From positions 599,709,644-599,773,643 of the forward strand of contig NC_081415.1 in assembly GCF_030272615.1 (NCBI RefSeq): 64,000 nt of DNA, written 5' to 3'. A model generated the notes under the pieces. It was given only the letters and a program-made list of their open reading frames with translations, was not told the DNA's origin and did not search any database. Below are positions 48,556 to 59,757 of this stretch, piece by piece. Made by a program: the position numbers and the translations under genes. Each line of letters begins with the position of its first letter. The stretch's first letter is position 1. The stretch comes from Cryptomeria japonica. Taxonomy: Eukaryota; Streptophyta; Pinopsida; Cupressales; Cupressaceae.

Positions 48556-50349
48556 TTTTTTTTTTATCGGTTAATGGTTCCTTAACGCTTTTGATTGGAG
48601 CTTTGAACTAGTGGGGTCACATTGAGTGACCCCATCCCCATGGTTACAGTTTTTTTTTTGAGGCATTAACACTCCCTAGATTTGGCTCTTGCTAAGTATT
48701 TGGTGCTATCCACATTCCTTATCTCTCCAAGTGGATCCATGCTCGTCTTTCCTTTATCTCTCTACTTTCTCCTTATCCCTCCACTACATCGAGCATGTCT
48801 CCTTATCTCTCCATTTTATGACCCCTTATCACTTCATTGTTCTCACCTTCTCACTCCATATTCATTCTGACTCATCTGACATTCCAAGGCCACATCATTA
48901 CCTTATTGACTAGTTCGAAGCATTAACACCTCAATTTACTGAGTAGGCATGTCATTGATAGTCCACCTTTGTTCATGGTAGCCTACAATAGTCCTCCTCT
49001 ATCAGGCCTGCAAGATCAAACCATACCCTAGGTCCTTCATGGTCAACCTTATCCACCGAGCAACATCATGGCATTAACACCATCCAAATTTGAATTTGGG
49101 TATCAACATGGGAATCACACCACTAAATTGCTTGCAACGAATGTGAGTAAAACACATGACCACCCTATCCCAAGGCTCATGGCATACCGTCACATTGAGG
49201 GGTGAACCTATTGGAATCAATGAAAACTGAGAGGGGGGGGATGAATCAGTAATCTGAAATATTTAACTTTCTTGAACTAATTCTTAAACCACTTGATGCA
49301 AATGAACAAAAGTAAAGTGCAGAAACTCAAAACAAACCATCACACAACCATAACACCAAAATTTTTACATGGAAAATCGGAAAGGGAAAAACCATGGTGG
49401 GATTGAAACCCACAATATTAAAATATTGTGATCAGGAGTATAATAATATTAAAAGGGGAATGCACATGCATTCAAGCACACTGCCTAGAGCTCACTGCTC
49501 AAATACAAGAGAGGGCTACAACCCCCGGAGGACTCATTGTCCTACAAATGTTTACAAATAACAACTTGAATGTATGAACTGATGAATAGCATCTACAAAT
49601 GCCAAAGTGCAATTCTGGTTAATCACAAAGTATCTTTCTTCCACTATTCTGGCACACTACTCTGTTTTGCTCTTCTCTATTATACACCAAAGCATAAATA
49701 CAAAGATAGTGCACATGAAACTATGCACAAATGCTCATACAATCTTCTCATACCAACATCAATCCCCAAAATGATCATATAGATTGGTCTTATATATTCG
49801 CATCACTTGTTTTAGATCACCAACATGTCGGCTCCAAAAATATTTGCAAAACATGAAACGTGTAACAAGAGGTCAGCTCCGATTACAAATACACATGTGG
49901 ACCAAAACAATTTCATTATATGCTTCACATATGTGGGCTCGACAACCTCAAACTTGGAACCAATCAATAAAATCATTCCAAAGATTTTGCATAATAAGCT
50001 ACACCACAAACTACCCAAATAACCCTATTATTCCTAAAATGTCGGATACCGGATCTTCAATCTTGCACGAGAATCAATATCGAAGGCTAGGATTGCGGAC
50101 TAAGCTATTCCAATCATCCAATGAACTACCTCTTCCACCGCAAAGAAAAATGTGCACCCAAAATTGAGTTCTACTCAATGTACTCAAACACTATGTTCCA
50201 CCTTCCACACTTAAGCAAAGCTTCCAATAGGATGATTTTTCATAATCTGGATGAAGCTTCTGATCTAAGTTGCCATCAATGACAATGCCAAAATAATCCT
50301 CAAGCACTTATTACTCCCGGTACAGTGTCTCTTGCCAATAGAACCCCCT
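48556..50349 (-). mobile_element. Long SINE-like retroposon, about 660 bp, carrying a solo LTR
   Basis: A 13 bp exact duplication gggagggaagatc (48543-48555 and 50350-50362) flanks it. On the minus strand it ends in 11 A residues (48556-48566). Its last 90 bases match the tail of the SINE at 20598: ggggatgggg, then cccca.t.gttca, agctcca and tcaaaagc words before the A tail. A tRNA-like head with box-B-like gtgtgattccc lies near 49110-49125. Its body has gtgttaatgc three times. A copia-type solo LTR entered nine bases from its 5' end. The plus-strand frames 48682-48913 are incidental. Confidence 0.75.
49209..50340 (-). mobile_element. Copia-type solo LTR inside the SINE-like insert
   Basis: An exact 5 bp duplication gaacc flanks it (49204-49208 and 50341-50345). 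Its ends are perfect inverted hexamers, tattgg and ccaata, so the usual TG/CA reads TA/TA. It shares aaagggaaaaaccatggtggg (as two parts: aaagggaaaaac and catggtggg) and gcacactgcctagag with the copia LTRs at 29713 and 35362. Frames at 49570-50167 are incidental. Confidence 0.85.
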
Positions 50350-50362
50350 GGGAGGGAAGATC

Positions 50363-51189
50363 CTTATCATCTAAGGCCTCATCTTTACTTAATGTTATGT
50401 GCTCGAAGATATATCACGAATGAAATTAATAACATCATCTTCTCTACAAACATTTTGGTGGTTCAAATAAGTTCTAGGAGAATAAGAAGGATCTAGAGAG
50501 ATTGAATCACCAATATTTTGACCTTGCCCCCCTTGCGCTAGGGTATGTGTATGAGAGAAAGATGGTGTCATTTTTCTCTTTAATTCTTTCTCTCCATTAG
50601 AGAGATCATTGATAGGAATATTGGATCTTTCTTCATTCACATGAGATATCCTAGGAGAGGTACAAGTGTTAGGTTTTTCATGAGCATCTCTAGAACAATG
50701 ATCTACAAAATCTTTTATGTTATCTACATATGTAATGCATTTTCCTAAAAAATATCACCATAAAATAACATGTATCATGGATAAAATATTTGAGATTTAA
50801 TTGATTAATAAGAAACATTTTGTAAATTTCTAAAGATGCAATATGCCAAAGTACTATGAATGAAAAGAAGCAAGGTAAAATGAAAGAAACCATTATCAAA
50901 CACATTGATTTTGATAGATATAAGTGAAAACAAATGTAATCATATGTGAAATGGAAAATAAATCAGATCTATCAAGTGTCATATGAATGTCTAAGATCAA
51001 ATCTGAAAACATTTAAGTTACAAATTATGCAACCCATAAATCAAATTAACCAAAAAAATTAGGGTTTTTTATGAATTTAACCTCTAAATTTATGTAATTT
51101 GATTATAAATATAATTTACGAGTGCAAACTTGAAAATTAAAATGTATGCTAATCAAATCTAATAACACAAATAAAAAATAATGGTGTAA
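50363..51189 (-). other. Leader and possible gag N-terminal part of the gag-only element
   Basis: Between the SINE-like insert and the primer-binding site. A frame at 50640-50395 (SNGEKELKRKMTPSFSHTH) could be gag N-terminal sequence. The rest is AT-rich without motifs. Confidence 0.45.
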
Positions 51190-51208
51190 GGAGTCAGGTT
51201 CACCAAAA
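51190..51208 (-). promoter_or_regulatory. Primer-binding site of the gag-only element
   Basis: On the minus strand TTTTGGTGAACCTGACTCC directly follows the 5' LTR. The first part equals that of the Tat element at 6688-6699; the last bases differ. Confidence 0.65.
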
Positions 51209-52416
51209 TGTAATGATGGGAAAATGAGGGTTAGGGTTAAAAATTAAGATAATAAACCATTAAATGACCTAATTAACCATTACATTAGGAAGGAGATTAA
51301 TATAATAGATCTATCCTTGCAAGATCAAGATTCTGATCAGATTTCAAGCTCCTTGGATAGGGGCTTTCTCCTCCTTAAGTTGAATTGAATTGGATTGTTA
51401 AATATTAGGCCAAAATAGGTGATTATTGAAGTAATCAGGCAGAAACAATGAGCTACAGATATCGTACAAAGACACCAACCTAGATTTCAGCAAAATAATA
51501 TTTTTAAGATCTGTTCTAAGAAGTTCTGCCTGATTTTTCAAGACCAGGTAGTATCAATTTGCCATAGTCCTCTGAATTTCTCATCATTGAGAGTTGAACT
51601 TGTTCATATGTATGAATTCTTTCGACCCTCCCAAACATAGTTTTGTACCTGTTTCCTGCACACAAAAAGAAAGGTGAAATTGTTGGGAATAGGGATTTAC
51701 CTAAGTCAAACCCTGGTTTAGGAATTAACCTTGAATGAAATAATGCAAATACTGGAATAAATGCTAAATAGATATGCCTCAAATCTATAATTGTAGATGA
51801 TGATTCTTTTCTCTTTGGATGTAATCACGAATATTGCATGAAATGGCATGACAAATACAAAAACCTAATCATATACACATATTTGCATAATATTAATGTA
51901 ATTTTGCTTCACAATGGTTGAATGATGAATATGCAACCTTCAAGATCTCTAAAAATGCTTCATGAATGCAATAATGTTAGGAATGGAGACTTGGATTGCT
52001 TGGGTTAGATGGAAATAGGTTGATAAGATGCCTTTATATAAGGGTTTCTAGGTAAATTACCAATTAGGCCGACCTCCAACGGTTATGTATAGCCATGGGG
52101 ATGAATTCCTACCAGGGAAAATATAACACCAACCCTATTTCAAATTTGGGCCCCTTTGAGGGGGATCGTGGCATTTTAGTGCACCATGGTCCAAACTCGG
52201 ACATTCTGTGCCATGGTCCCAGTGCAAAGGGAATCAAAATAAAGCGCTAGGGAGGTGGGCACCACTCTGGGGGACCCACAATAGGTTGCACATGACATCA
52301 AAGTTGGGTAATTAGCACAAATTGGACTTAGAGCTTGGGGATGAGGATAGATCACGCTAAAGTGGAAGCACAAACATGAGGTGTAAATTGGACCGGTGAC
52401 AATTTACAATTCTACA
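51209..52416 (-). mobile_element. 5' LTR of the gag-only element
   Basis: On the minus strand it runs TGTAGAATTGTAAATTGTCAC to cattaca and pairs with 43301-44509. Confidence 0.88.
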
Positions 52417-53330
52417 AGTCGTGAGGCTAAATTAAGTAATTCCTTGTAGAAACAAACTCCTTCCTCTTTAGAGATTACACATCTGTTATCCAAAACTAAA
52501 ATCTTGCTCCTTTTTCTATGTTTGGTTTTCTTGTCTCCTTTAATCCATTAGTTCCTTGATATCTATTTCTAGAGAAATTTTCCTCTTAAAACCAATGATG
52601 TTGTGGAGAAAAAGGAGGATGAACATTTCCCTAGAACAAAGCTCCTTTGAGGCCTCAATTGAGTTCATTTCTAATCAAACTAGCTTTAATTATTTCTTGG
52701 ATTCCTTCTTCTAATTAAAAAAATTACCAAAGGAATTTCTATTCCATTCCTTAAGATTACTCAAATGATATGTTTTAATTTATGGATTAATTTAATCATA
52801 ACATAACCAACAACATCTTTCTTCCACCAATTTTCATCAAAGCTTTTAAGTTTGAATAGTCAGTCCACATCATTTCAAATCTTAATGTAATTTGTTTTTG
52901 GTCTAAAGACATCCAATTCAGCATTAGAGGAGTATAATTAGACCCAATTATGAGTAGGGTGGAAAGGTTGCATTTTTCAATAATGTCCTAATTAGCCAAA
53001 ATAAAAAATCTATCCAATTTGACTTGGATGAGGTTATTTGTAGCTCTTTTTATTGGACCAATTGAATTGTAGACCTTTCAACTCAATATCCACCAAACCC
53101 CCTCTATGAAGGAATTTATCCTAACCCAACATACTATCATAAAATTTCATAGCTCCTCCCATATTTTTAGAGGAAAAAAGTGGGGAATTCAAGTCTCCTA
53201 CCAACAACCAACTAGCACAAACAATGATTTTAGAGTAATTTTCAATATATTTGTCGTAATATTCCAATAGCAATGATAACTTAGTTATACTTAGATGCAT
53301 CTATGTGGACATCTCTAGGTATTTATATAT
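52417..53330 (-). pseudogene. L1-type LINE ORF2 N-terminal part: endonuclease, truncated
   Basis: On the minus strand the apurinic-type endonuclease shows LLEYYDKYIENYSKI near 53270, ASWLLVGDLNSPLFSSKN near 53165-53215, and GGLVDIELKGLQFNWSN near 53050-53090. The start of the domain is missing, so the LINE was 5'-truncated at about 53300-53340. Sequence continues towards the RT and is cut at 52416 by the gag-only LTR element; the remainder is at 40150-43300. Confidence 0.85.
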
Positions 53331-53399
53331 GTATTTTTAAAAGATCTAAATATGCTAGTCTTATTTATAAAGAGATGTTTGTTATAATTAGTTAAGAGC

Positions 53400-53718
53400 T
53401 ATTTAAGAAATATTTTATTTTATTCATACTGTGAACAAAATTGTTTTATTATATTTTATTTACTTAAGAAGTGTTGAATTGAAAAATATGATAACATTTT
53501 TAAACCTTTATATAATTTTATTATAAATTAGATAATTATTCTAAGATACATTTTACATATTATAAATAAATAAAACTACAAATAATTCTTATATAGATGA
53601 AATATTTTTTAATTAAATAAAAATAGTTCTTTAAATAAAACTTTCACAAATAGTAAATATATATTTAATTAAACGACCAATTTATTTAATATAATTGAAT
53701 ACTAAAAATATAAATTAA
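53400..53718. repeat. AT-rich dispersed repeat, copy 2
   Basis: It resembles 23560-23803 joined to 25524-25640, without the LINE insert present there. Non-coding; class unknown. Confidence 0.55.
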
Positions 53719-53840
53719 TTTTTTTTAGAGGAGGTAAAAATTTATTAATAAAAAAAAAAAAAGTACAAATCAAGAATTACAAAAGGTCCAAGAAAAAGCC
53801 AAAACACCATCTCCAAGTAGCATTTGCATGAAGATTGCAT
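53719..53840 (-). mobile_element. LINE 3' end fragment with A tail
   Basis: On the minus strand the sequence ends attaataaatttttacctcc, then tct and A residues (53719-53726 on the plus strand as T). This 3' end with aataaa is common in plant LINEs. The rest is cut off by the copia LTR at 53841. Confidence 0.45.
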
Positions 53841-55206
53841 TGATGAACTATTATGTTGCCATTGATGTCAATTATAACCGGTAATGATGTTGTTATGATG
53901 TTGTTTCGCAACCGATAGGTGAGCTAGTGAAGGAAATCGGTATTGCTTGAGAAGCAGTGAGATCAACCGGTAAACCTACCTGTTGATGTGTCAAACCCTA
54001 ACCGATGGATCTTGGTGAATCAGTTGTATTGGTTTATGATCAAATGATGAACGATAATGATTATGACACGTATGCATGTCGTATGTGAAGAGTTTCAAAT
54101 GGTTATTGGCACGTAGAGATGATGGTTTTATCTTAGGAATAAGCGAGCACATTGCATGAAGTGGAAATCGCGCGATGAGTTACAGGGATCGATGAAGCGG
54201 TGATCAAAGAGTGGTCGAGGTTGTCTTGAATGATGTGCAATGATTTCTATGTAATCCAATAGTCATACTTGAATGGATTTATTTGTAATCTCTATGAAAT
54301 CTTATGTTTGTGGTGTGTTACCAACCTATTGTTTTGCTTATAAGATCGATGAGTTGTTTTGTTGTAGTGTTGGAAATTTTGATTGAGTGTAAGAGTGATT
54401 GGTTGTCGAACAAGAAGGTGTATCTGCAGTATGTGTGAAGGCAGATAGGAGCATGAAAAGGATCTAATCAAGTATAGTAGTGTTATTTACCAAATCAGCA
54501 AACCCCTATTGTTCTCTAACAATTACAACGGTAAAATCCTTTAACGAGGTAAGCTTTAACAGGCTTAGTGCTTTCTAAATCCTTTAACCAGGTGATCCAT
54601 TAGCTTGGATTTCAAATCCTCTACCAGCGTTACTCCTAACAGGGTATTGCTTCTAATAGGGCACTATAGTCAATCCCTTAACTGGGTGGTCCCTAATAGG
54701 ATATGTTCTTAACAAGAATTTTTGTAAAGCTTTAACAAGCTTGGCTCCTAACAGGGCGACCTTCAGAAGAGTTCAAAATACTTGTGGGTATTCATCCCCA
54801 TTGTGGTTTTTCCCATTTGGGTTTCCAAAAATCATTTTCTCAAGTGGAGAATATTTTTGTGGTTATGTTTGCTATGGTTAATTTGCTTAACTGTTAAATC
54901 CACTTAGATATGATATGGTGACCGACAGTAATCTGAAATGTGCTTTTACTTTTGTCATTAAAGTATTTGGATGTTTTGGTTAAATGGTTTGAGAGTTTCA
55001 AAGTTGTTTTACTGTTATTTTGATATGCCATTCAAACTAGTATATTGTCAGTGATATTGAAGTTTGTAGTTCAGTGATTTAACCAGTTAGTTCTGAGTTT
55101 GACTTGAGAGGTTATTTTTGAGTTTGGTGAAAGTATAGTTAGTTTTCTATCTACTGATTCACCCCCCACCCTCTCATTATTTGTCTGGGGCCTTATTGAT
55201 TCATCA
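53841..55206 (+). mobile_element. 5' LTR of the second copia element
   Basis: It begins TGATGAACTATTATG and ends gattcatca, so the ends are inverted repeats. It has a cluster of cctaacagggta-type motifs (54530-54770), then acttgtgggtattcatcccc and gtggtttttccc. It resembles 2490-4085 and 14468-15663 in block order. Confidence 0.85.
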
Positions 55207-55215
55207 TACCATCAA

Positions 55216-55228
55216 TTAGTATCAAAGC
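55216..55228 (+). promoter_or_regulatory. Primer-binding site of the second copia element
   Basis: The sequence ttagtatcaaagc matches the initiator-Met site ttggtatcagagc except for two G-to-A changes, one in the first TGG. Confidence 0.7.
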
Positions 55229-55284
55229 ATTTCAGGTCCTCTAGTGTCTAAACCTAACAGCTTGAGGTAAATGTCTAGAAGAAC

Positions 55285-56370
55285 ATGATGAAGAAATAAG
55301 GTCTGAAGTTTAATAGGGAAAACTACAGAATATGGAGTGATAGGATGACAATCTATATCAAGAGTCTAGGAAGTCAATACTGGGAACATGTTGTTACTCA
55401 ATATGTTGCACCAAGTGGGACTATGTTTGATGAACAAAAGAAAGAGCAACAAGAAAATAATCAAGCATTGGAGGCCATTATCAATTCTTTGTCTGATTTA
55501 GAGTATGATGACGTCCATGGTTTGGAAACTACTTATGAGGTGTGGAGGAAACTTGAGGAAATCTATAGCGGTGATAAGCATGTAAAGATTGCCAAAGAAG
55601 AGAGTCTAAGAGGAAAGTTTGATGACATGCAGATGGCTGAAGGTGAGAATATTCAATAGTATGGTTAAAGGATCAAGGAGATAGTTGGTGAGATCAAGAG
55701 TGTTGGTGGTAAAGTGGAAGATGCCACAGTGGTTAGTAAGGTATTGAGAACCCTTCTATCGGTCTATGCTATCAGAGAGTTAGACATTCAAGAGCTAAAG
55801 TCTATTGATAAAACTAAGGTAACTCTTGACTCCATCATTGGTAAGCTTACTATATTTGAATTACATAGTTATGATGGTAGTGCTCAAAAATCTGAACCTA
55901 CATTTAGAGCTTTAGTTTCTAACCCACCTATGAGGAAAAGAAGAGATGTTAGTCATAGTTATGAGTCTAGATCCAGTAGAGAAGTTGATGATGAAGACAG
56001 TTTGATCGAGCTTGAAGAATTCTTGGCCAAACGATTACCCAAAGGTACTAGTAAGTACAGAGGTAAATTACCTTTGAAGTGTTTTGCATGTAACAAGATT
56101 GGACACATTACAACTAACTATCCTAATGGTGACAATAAGCATAAGTATGAGAAGTACAAGAAGTACAAAGGAAAAGGCAAAAGAGATTGTCTCATTGCAG
56201 TTGATGGTGATATCACTGATGAGGAATCTGAGGGAGATACTAATGAAGACATTGTCTTTGTTGCCATTAAAGAGGAGACATCTTATCAGAAGGTATTAGT
56301 TTCTTGTATGGATATTTTTGATGATTCAATCATAGATAGTGGTTGTTCACACCACATGATCGGTGACTGA
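55285..56370 (+). pseudogene. gag: gag and protease start of the second copia element
   Basis: One frame from 55285 has stops at 55297, 55657 and 55666 and a final TGA at 56368. Copia gag signatures are ENYRIWSDRMTIYIKSLG near 55315 and LRGKFDDMQMAEGENI near 55605. VSKVLRTLLSVYAIRELDIQ starts at 55732. The zinc knuckle reads CFACNKIGHITTNY, so the last Cys is Tyr (TGT to TAT) and the site is probably inactive. The protease signature DSGCSHHMIGD is intact at 56335-56367. Confidence 0.88.
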
Positions 56371-57081
56371 ATTAAATCTCTTACTTTGAAAGAATTTGAT
56401 GGAGGAGTTGTGAGATTTTGAAATGACTCACCCTGCATGGTAAAAGGAAAGGGAGCCATTTCTCTTAATGGAAAGAGAAGTGCAGATGATGTTTACTGGG
56501 TTAAAGGATTAAAGCACAATCTTTTAAGTGTAGCTCAACTCAATGATAGAGGTTATCCATTCGAATTTAAGAATGAAATGTGCAAAATCTATGGGAACAA
56601 AGGTAAACTGATTGCAATCGGAAAGCAGACAAAAGGTAACCTGTTTCACTTGAATCCTAAAGTCAACAACTGTTTAATTGCTAGAGTAGATGATAGTTGG
56701 CTTTGGCATCAAATATTTTCTTATATAAATCTTGATAACATTGTCAAAGTTAGTAAGTCCAAGTCGGTAAGAGTTTTTCCTTAGTTGGACAAACCGGTGA
56801 ATGCTTTGTGTAAGGAATGTCAGTTAGGAAAGATGACATCCTAAACTTTTAAGAGCAAATCTTTCTCAACAGAACTTTTGTTAGATTTGGTTCATACAAT
56901 TCTTTGTGGACCAATAAGGACTAAAAGTATTCAAGGTGATAAATATTTTAACATTCTTGAAGGACAAAATAGAAGCCTTTAGTAAGTTCAAGACATTCAA
57001 GGCCTTAGCTGAAAAGGAAAGTGGTAAGAAGATAAAGTGTCTGAGGACTGATCAAGGTGGTGAATTTACTTCAGAGTAATT
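56371..57081 (+). pseudogene. pol: Pre-integrase and integrase start of the second copia element
   Basis: MVKGKGAISLNGKRSADDVY (56437) and GLKHNLLSVAQLNDRGYPFE lead to WLWHQIFSYINL near 56698, where the second zinc His is replaced. CKECQLGKM (56813) supplies the Cys pair. [12 protein letters not shown] (57040-57078) is the second catalytic Asp region. A frameshift lies near 56780-56950. The frame ends at the Ty3 LTR. Confidence 0.85.
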
Positions 57082-58196
57082 TGTTCACATTATTTTCAGT
57101 TGAAGTCCACGAGCTGAATTTTGGTCAGGGTGCCTTTTTATTTTTTACTTTCCAGCTGCACTCAACGTATGGGTCAAATGTCATCTCGGCATTGCCCCTG
57201 ACGACCCGCATTTTATGTTCAAGGTTTGGAGGAACGCAGAGTTGCCAAGTGGATCAGTTTTTGATGACTCAGTTTTCAATTGGACCCCACCCTGTATCTT
57301 GAGAAAGATGGAGACACATGGCATCTCTACGCTGCCGATATTATTTCTATTTGGATGCATTTCTGTGGGGGTCCCCTAAGATACCACGTGTTATTTAGGG
57401 TGCATTGTCTGCCAGGCTGCGGTTACCACAAACTATTTTCTATTCAGACAGGTGTAAAGATCGTGCCGGTTAAATGGGAGTAACGACCTCAGAGGTCATT
57501 TTGCTAGGTGGGTTTAGGATGCCACGGCAATGATTTTTGGTCTAAAAGGTAGTTGCGCATGGCTAGCAGATTTTTGGGGAGTTATCGGCAGAGCTGTGGG
57601 CTCTATTTATGCTTTGTTTTTTCTTGTTTTAGGAGTTCAGAACTTTCAAAAGAACAATCAAGTTTTCTTAGATAGAATTTTAGTCTTTGAAATGTTGTGA
57701 TCTAAGGAAAGGATAATCAAGTTGTGCCTGAGGCCTTTGTGATGCCTCTTTTTAGTATATTTTTTATATTTTTCTATGTTTTTCCTGTAATTCTGATGAA
57801 CTTAGAGATACGTATCTAAGATTCTGTAGATTAAACTATGTTTTACACTTTTTATCTGGTGGATGCGTGATTGATATTTCTTTATGTTACAAAAGGTCCT
57901 TAAATGTGTCTTAATTGTGGTTCTATTCAAACATATAGATTATTGAATGGGTTTTACAACCGCATGTTCTTTGGGTTTTATATATCGTTAATATTTTTAC
58001 AAAAATACTCTAGTGCATCGCCTAAGTAGTGTAAATAATTTTTCTTTAAGTTTCTTCTTTCCCTTTCCCCCAAACCATAAGGAAGAGTCAGCTTCTCAAA
58101 CCTCAGAGGTCATTCAATGAGTTACGCGTAATAGGTTCCACATCACTGAATTTCCCATAAGGTTGTTTGCTTTCAAAGTAAAATTCAGAGTCAACA
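57082..58196 (+). mobile_element. 5' LTR of the second Tat-like element
   Basis: It starts tgttcacatt and ends gagtcaaca, with TGTT/AACA inverted ends. The left edge could shift some bases, since the copia reading also tolerates ttgttcac. It is GC-richer than its surroundings. Frames at 57057-57483 are incidental. Confidence 0.75.
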
Positions 58197-58206
58197 GTTC
58201 TTTTTC

Positions 58207-58225
58207 TGGCACGCCCGATGGGACC
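58207..58225 (+). promoter_or_regulatory. Primer-binding site of the second Tat-like element
   Basis: The sequence tggcacgcccgatgggacc lies ten bases after the LTR. It begins with TGG but is neither the initiator-Met site nor the tggtgaacc site of the other Ty3 elements here. I do not assign the tRNA. Confidence 0.65.
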
Positions 58226-58257
58226 ATACAAATGGAAGATAAGCCCTGAGCTAGTTT

Positions 58258-59620
58258 ATGAGTCACAAGCCCATTACCAGGAGTCAAACAGCCCTAAATC
58301 CCAGCTTACTCATACCACCCCTGGTGAACGTTCATTTGGCTACATCTTCTTCTTCACAAAGCTTACTTGTCTTCCTTGCAGTCACCCTTACAGCAATGGC
58401 TTACATTCCTCCTATAAATTTTGTGACCTGGAATAACAAGAGCCCTCTCATTCCCCCAACTCGACCTATGGTCTGGGGACCAACTCCCTCAGCCGCGTTG
58501 AAAGTCGTACCTAAGTTTACCGAAGAATGTCATAAGACTCCCGAGAAACATTTACAAGATATAGCCAGTGTCTGCACTGTTCATGGTATTACTGAGAAAC
58601 ATGTAGCCTTGAGATTGCTTGTAGCCTCTTTCAAAGGAAGATCTTTAGATTGGTTCAGATCCTTAGGCCCTAATACTATAGGGGATTGGGATCAGTTGGG
58701 TGACTGTTTCTTCCAGAGATTCTCCGACAAGGCCGATAGATCATCATTGATGTACCAATTGATCACAATAAAGAGGGCCCCTTAGGAAGCGTTGACGAAA
58801 TTCAACTTAAGATTTCAAAGGACTTGGCAAAGAATACCTTTATCTACTAGCCCTCCTGCAGATATGGTGTTCATCTTTTATTTGAAGTCTTTCAATTCTG
58901 ACATATCGATGATGATCCAATCTCTAGGAGGCAATATCCTCCCACAAGCATTCGACATAGCAGTCCAAGCGGAAAATAACTTGATCGACGTTGGGAAGAT
59001 TGCACCTCATCACCTCATGCCAATTTTTTCTGAGATATCTCACAAAACTTTTGAAGAGGCCGCCCCTAGCACATCTACCCCGCAATCTATGTATATTAAT
59101 CTTGGCTCCCAGCAAGCACATATCCCCCCACAGTTGTCTCTGGCCACAGAGGTTAGCAACATGAAGAGTTTGTTGAGATCCTTCTTGAACAAAATCATCA
59201 ATCTAAAAAGACCCCAAATTTCACCCGCTAGACCCCCTTTTCAGCAAAGCTTCCAAGGGAACAGACCCCCATACCAACATAATCAGCATGCAAATCCCCA
59301 TGCTGATAAATCTGCTCAGCCGAACAGCCAGATAGTCCTGGTCCCCAATCCTTTGTAGACTGTTTACCCCAACCCTGGCAAGGAGTTGGTAGTGGATCAG
59401 AATAATCTAGCAGATGACACTAACTCTTGGTGTTTTCAATGCAACAATGCTCACACTCCAAGAAATTGTCCGAGAGGAAATTTATAGAAATAAATTGCAG
59501 AGCAACAGAGCCTAGGCGTAACACGGGATGAATCTTTTTATGCGTCCCCTAGTATGGATAATGCATCTTCCATCGCCCAAATGCAGGGCATGTCAATGCA
59601 GCAATAAACAAAGATAGCCC
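58258..59620 (+). pseudogene. gag: gag of the second Tat-like element
   Basis: Gag packages the RNA. A likely start is MAYIPPINFVTWNNKSPLIP at 58396. The gag domain shows KTPEKHLQDIASVCTVHGIT near 58530, ALRLLVASFKGRSLDWFRSL near 58610 and WDQLGDCFFQRFSDK near 58690. A Pro/Gln-rich region follows, then a zinc knuckle CFQCNNAHTPRNC (59431-59469), which has three residues between the second Cys and His where four are usual. Nonsense codons lie at 58783, 59356, 59485 and 59605; the frame is otherwise continuous into the protease. Confidence 0.87.
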
Positions 59621-59757
59621 CAGATCACGCTTTATTCTCTTGGATGGAGGATGAAGATGTTGCGCTCACCAATGGCGCAACTACTTCAAAGGAGGGAGTT
59701 CCCTTCGTTTAATCAGATTACAATCTCCAATCTAAAAGGCATTTCACCAGAGATATT

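Larger units (their letters stand above)
43301..52416 (-). mobile_element. Gag-only Ty3-type LTR element, 9.1 kb, nested in the LINE
   Basis: Two LTRs of 1,209 and 1,208 bp (43301-44509, 51209-52416) bound an interior that retains gag-like frames but no protease, RT or integrase. On the minus strand the primer-binding site TTTTGGTGAACCTGACTCC (51190-51208) follows the 5' LTR. A purine tract AAAGTGGGGGCTAAA (44510-44524) precedes the 3' LTR. Flanks aatta and agtcg do not match, so no target duplication is seen. The interior holds a solo LTR (47075-48414) and a SINE-like insert (48556-50349). Confidence 0.85.
53841..57081 (+). mobile_element. Ty1/copia retrotransposon, 3' part replaced by a Ty3 insertion
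   Basis: 5' LTR (53841-55206), primer-binding site, gag, protease and the start of integrase are present. RT, RNase H and 3' LTR are missing up to the window edge, because a second Ty3 element enters at about 57082. The 3' part may lie beyond 64000. Confidence 0.87.

Noticed and set aside
48682-48913. Overlapping plus-strand frames as a membrane protein
   Set aside because: They lie within the SINE-like insert on the opposite strand and reflect its composition.
49784-50167. 127-codon frame as a gene
   Set aside because: It is inside a copia-type solo LTR and has no domain features.
58924-59121. Minus-strand frame opposite gag
   Set aside because: Shadow of the gag coding frame.
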